Assembly: GCA_030625995.1 (NCBI GenBank)
Contig: DAOUPU010000097.1
Span: 1-8,573 of the forward strand
Reading direction: 5' to 3'
From: Flavobacteriaceae bacterium
Lineage (GTDB): Bacteria; Bacteroidota; Bacteroidia; Flavobacteriales; Flavobacteriaceae
Length of the DNA: 8,573 nt
A model generated the notes under the pieces. It made no database searches. It was not told the origin of the DNA and was given only the letters and a program-made list of their open reading frames with translations. A program made the position numbers and the translations under genes. Position 1 is the first letter of the stretch; each line of letters opens with the position of its first letter. This document shows, piece after piece, positions 6,933 through 8,573 of this stretch.

Positions 6933-7088
6933 CTATCTAGTTGCTTCATCTAATGTTTTAGTCATATAGTAACCAGCAACCATACCCACAGCAATTCCAA
7001 TCAATAGGAATATACCTCCTTCAGTTTTTTGCATATCATTGTGGGACATTTCGATTATTCCCATGCTTTTTAGAACTGTATCTCTCAT
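6933..7088 (-). CDS. Double-glycine leader peptide 2 (bacteriocin-like, class IIb-like)
   Basis: A 51-residue precursor. The leader (1-25) ends EMSHNDMQKTEGG. Counted back from the cut it has G-1, G-2, M-7, D-8 and M-12, fitting the LSxxELxxIxGG leader recognised by C39 peptidase transporters. The predicted mature peptide is 26 residues (26-51): a hydrophobic helix beginning IFLLIGIAVGMVAGYY, containing one GxxxG motif (GIAVG, 31-35), then the polar tail MTKTLDEATR. Its net charge is near zero, unusual for a cationic bacteriocin. It starts 12 bases after the stop of peptide 1, so the two are translationally close and probably made together, like two-peptide bacteriocins. Activity (antimicrobial or signalling) is inferred. 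The leader, not the core, makes the gene call confident. Confidence 0.85.
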   Translation of the reverse strand: MRDTVLKSMGIIEMSHNDMQKTEGGIFLLIGIAVGMVAGYYMTKTLDEATR

Positions 7089-7100
7089 AATATTGTATTT

Positions 7101-7274
7101 TTAAGCGTATTGTTGAGCGATATATAAGCTACCTCCTATTGCAGACCCTATTCCTACTCCTTTCCAGAAGTTTCCCCAACTTACTCCAGAAGTACCTAAT
7201 AAAAATCCTCCCTCAGTTTCGTTAATCTCCTTGGTATTCAATTCAAAAGTGCCATAGTTTTCTAAATTTCTCAT
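7101..7274 (-). CDS. Double-glycine leader peptide 1 (bacteriocin-like, class IIb-like)
   Basis: A 57-residue precursor. Its leader (1-23) starts MRNLENYGTFEL and ends NTKEINETEGG. From the cut it has G-1, G-2, I-7, E-8 and L-12, an excellent match to the double-glycine leader cleaved by C39 peptidase ABC transporters. An N-terminus of the form M+xLENYG followed by such a leader is common among flavobacterial peptides annotated as lactobin/cerein-like class IIb bacteriocins. The predicted mature peptide is 34 residues (24-57), with FLLGTSGVSWGNFWK followed by a small-residue-rich helix GVGIGSAIGGSLYIA that holds overlapping GxxxG motifs, then QQYA. It has one lysine and no acidic residue. It is the first peptide gene after the regulator, 181 bases downstream of it, and probably starts the peptide transcript. 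Confidence 0.87.
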   Translation of the reverse strand: MRNLENYGTFELNTKEINETEGGFLLGTSGVSWGNFWKGVGIGSAIGGSLYIAQQYA

Positions 7275-7313
7275 AATTTATAATATTAAAATTAAACTTT
7301 ATTTTTTGCCTTG

Positions 7314-7353
7314 AAAAAAAATCATTTTCTATGATCCTGAAACATGTTCAGGA
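7314..7353 (-). terminator. Two stacked hairpins before a T-run upstream of the peptide genes
   Basis: On the - strand TCCTGAA/TTCAGGA (7353-7347 and 7341-7335) forms a 7-bp stem with a five-base loop. It is followed immediately by ATCAT/ATGAT (7335-7331 and 7325-7321), whose end runs into seven T residues (7320-7314). The two stems share base 7335, so they may compete. It could end the transporter-regulator transcript (stop at 7456) or act as an attenuator in the leader of the peptide transcript. The second stem is weak. Confidence 0.45.
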
Positions 7354-7379
7354 ATACGACTTTGTTTTCAATGACCTAT

Positions 7380-7388
7380 CAAAAAATA
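7380..7388 (-). promoter_or_regulatory. Candidate near-consensus -7 box for the peptide genes
   Basis: On the - strand these bases read TATTTTTTG, which is TAnnnTTTG: the Bacteroidota -7 element with one extra base in the spacer. It lies about 106 bases upstream of the first double-glycine gene and directly downstream of the direct repeats at 7391-7420. An imperfect core promoter beside a repeat pair suits activator dependence, but this is inference. Confidence 0.3.
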
Positions 7389-7390
7389 AT

Positions 7391-7420
7391 TACTACGTCT
7401 AATAATTCTGTACCACGTCT
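7391..7420 (-). repeat. Pair of 10-bp direct repeats, candidate activator site
   Basis: TACTACGTCT (7391-7400) and TACCACGTCT (7411-7420) match at 9 of 10 bases and start exactly 20 bases apart, two helical turns, so both face the same side of the DNA. On the - strand they read AGACGTGGTA and AGACGTAGTA. Paired direct repeats about 20-22 bases apart are the usual binding site of LytTR/ComE-type regulators that control bacteriocin and pheromone genes. No such regulator is visible here; the nearby winged-helix protein is another candidate binder. Confidence 0.5.
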
Positions 7421-7455
7421 GGCATTTCTTTTTGATCCTACTAAATTACTCTTAC

Positions 7456-7794
7456 TCACTGCCATAACCTGTCAGTTGTATTAATTAGTACGGAATTTTC
7501 GAATTTTTTATCTAAAACAGTACTACCTGCGTAAATTGTTCTAACCTCTTCTTTTATGAGTACTTTGACAGATATATTTACTAATAGATCAAAATCATCT
7601 GTATAATAATAGGAATTAGAAGTCCGGGAAAAGCAAATTATGGCATCAATTTCTTTTAGGTACTCTAAAATTCTGTATAGTTCTCGTTCGCTTATATGTA
7701 ATTTAAGTGCAAATTCTTTTGGAGTTCCTGTATTTTCATAACGAATTAACTTATGTGCCTTGCGTAAACGTTCTAATTGTTTTAGTGTTTTCAT
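7456..7794 (-). CDS. Winged-helix DNA-binding protein (HTH_11/DeoR-like)
   Basis: A 112-residue protein with an N-terminal winged helix-turn-helix at about residues 5-67. Helix 2 and the recognition helix are seen as GTPKEFALKLHISERELYRILEYLKEI (23-49), where S35, L39 and Y40 occupy usual HTH positions. It is followed by the wing strands AIICFSRTSNSYYYT. This pattern is that of small HTH_11/DeoR-like proteins. The remaining 45 residues show no recognisable ligand-binding or receiver domain, so it may sense through a partner or act constitutively. The gene starts 51 bases after the ABC transporter stop and precedes the double-glycine peptides by 181 bases, which makes it the best candidate regulator of the locus. 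Function as activator or repressor is not readable. Confidence 0.75.
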   Translation of the reverse strand: MKTLKQLERLRKAHKLIRYENTGTPKEFALKLHISERELYRILEYLKEIDAIICFSRTSNSYYYTDDFDLLVNISVKVLIKEEVRTIYAGSTVLDKKFENSVLINTTDRLWQ

Positions 7795-7845
7795 TTTTCT
7801 AAGCGTTTTTGTTTCTGAGTTAATATTTTGTTCGTAATTCTTAAG

Positions 7846-8573
7846 TCAGAAACTATCGATCAGAACAGGAATCTGTTGTTTCCATAAATTGTAATAATGT
7901 TTCTTTTTGTCGAATAGCTCCTTATGGCTACCGTGTTCAATTACTTTTCCTTTGTCTAACACTACAATAGCATCGGCATGTACTACCGTGCTTAAGCGAT
8001 GTGCAATGATAATAATGGTTTTATTCTGATCTCTTAAGTTTTTTATAGTGTGCTGAATATAATTTTCTGAAGTGCTATCCAAGGAAGATGTAGCTTCATC
8101 CAGAACTAAAATTTCAGGTTGTTTGTATAAAGCACGAGCGATAGCAATACGTTGTTTTTGCCCACCCGAAAGAGTAGCCCCGTTTTCTCCCAGATAGGTA
8201 CTGAAACTATTGGGAAGTGATTCTATAAATTCTAAAACGCCAATGTTCTTGCAAATCTTTAATATTCGTTCCATATCAGGTTGAAAATCCCCTATGGCAA
8301 TATTATCGATAACATTTCCGGCAAATAGATCTATTTTTTGTGGAACAACGCTTACCAGCTGTCTCAAACTTTTGTTTTCGATATATGTCAGATCGAAATC
8401 ACCTATGCAAATACTGCCACTTTGCAGAGGGTACATATTTTGCAATAAGGAGATTAATGTCGATTTTCCAGAGCCACTTTCGCCAACAATTGCCGTAATA
8501 TTCCCCTTTCTCAGAGTTAAGTTGAGATCATCAAATACCTCAACCCTTGATCCGTAACGAAATTTTACATTTT
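7846..8573 (-). CDS. ABC exporter ATPase domain, partial; probable peptide-processing transporter
   Basis: The open frame runs from the window edge to the TGA at 7846 (241 visible residues) and holds one complete exporter-type nucleotide-binding domain. Counting from the first whole codon at the edge, it shows the A-loop aromatic FRY (Y6), Walker A GESGSGKST (30-38), Q-loop Q78, signature LSGGQKQR (134-141), Walker B ILVLDEATSSLD (154-165) and H-loop IAHRLST (H191). The gene starts upstream of the window; the internal TTG at 8445 is not its start because Walker A lies before it. Transmembrane helices and any C39 peptidase domain are out of view. The double-glycine peptides downstream on the same strand make a peptidase-containing transporter (C39-TMD-NBD) the likeliest type; a general lipid or drug exporter is the alternative. 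Confidence 0.9.
   Translation of the reverse strand, partial: NVKFRYGSRVEVFDDLNLTLRKGNITAIVGESGSGKSTLISLLQNMYPLQSGSICIGDFDLTYIENKSLRQLVSVVPQKIDLFAGNVIDNIAIGDFQPDMERILKICKNIGVLEFIESLPNSFSTYLGENGATLSGGQKQRIAIARALYKQPEILVLDEATSSLDSTSENYIQHTIKNLRDQNKTIIIIAHRLSTVVHADAIVVLDKGKVIEHGSHKELFDKKKHYYNLWKQQIPVLIDSF

Noticed and set aside
7300..7350. Very short - strand frames such as MIFFQGKK upstream of peptide 1
   Set aside because: Eight codons or fewer, overlapping the hairpin and T-run; no evidence for a leader peptide.
7391..7420. CRISPR or phage attachment repeat
   Set aside because: Only two 10-bp copies are present, with no further units, no spacers of uniform length and no cas or integrase gene; a regulator site is the simpler reading.
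7846..8445. Transporter gene starting at the TTG codon at 8445
   Set aside because: The same frame stays open to the window edge and encodes the A-loop and Walker A motif upstream of this codon, so it is an internal leucine codon of a longer gene.
8294..8557. 87-codon open frame on the + strand
   Set aside because: It lies antisense within the clear ATPase domain and shows no family motif; it is a shadow frame.

Overview
The window is AT-rich DNA that reads as a member of the Bacteroidota, most likely the class Flavobacteriia. The evidence is an uninterrupted end-of-gldL/gldM/gldN block (core genes of gliding motility and the type IX secretion system, T9SS), several TAnnTTTG promoter boxes of the Bacteroidota type, and AT-rich, Shine-Dalgarno-poor start regions. 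The genus cannot be read from the sequence alone.

Left half (1-6039), core genome. The last codons of gldL are followed by gldM and gldN on the + strand, closed by a textbook intrinsic terminator at 2544-2576. A FAD-dependent oxidoreductase of the DAO fold follows with its own promoter box almost touching its start codon. A small zinc-ribbon/two-helix membrane protein (DUF983 type) lies on the - strand. Divergent from it is a 637-residue ABC-F ATPase on the + strand. Their two promoter boxes abut exactly, head to head.

Right half (6040-8573), accessory, everything on the - strand. In transcription order there is the C-terminal ATPase domain of an exporter-type ABC transporter (cut by the window edge), a 112-residue winged-helix DNA-binding protein, two very short genes (57 and 51 codons) with clear double-glycine leaders ending TEGG, and a 38-codon gene without a leader, closed by an intrinsic terminator. 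Beyond it lie a 66-codon two-helix membrane protein and a 35-codon membrane peptide, followed by a 10-bp inverted repeat. All of these small genes except the 66-codon one were found by reading the - strand directly.

The proposed system is a double-glycine peptide export locus. The ABC transporter would cleave and export the two short peptides if its unseen N-terminus carries a C39 peptidase. The winged-helix protein is a candidate regulator. The leaderless peptides stay in the cell and are immunity or partner candidates. The 38-residue leaderless peptide matches the mature part of the second double-glycine peptide at 10 of 19 ungapped positions, and the 35-residue peptide shares the same LxGxxxGxxxxY pattern. 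A pair of 10-bp direct repeats with 20-bp periodicity sits upstream of the peptide genes, next to a near-consensus promoter box, and looks like an activator site. Function (bacteriocin, signalling peptide or other) is not proven by the sequence.
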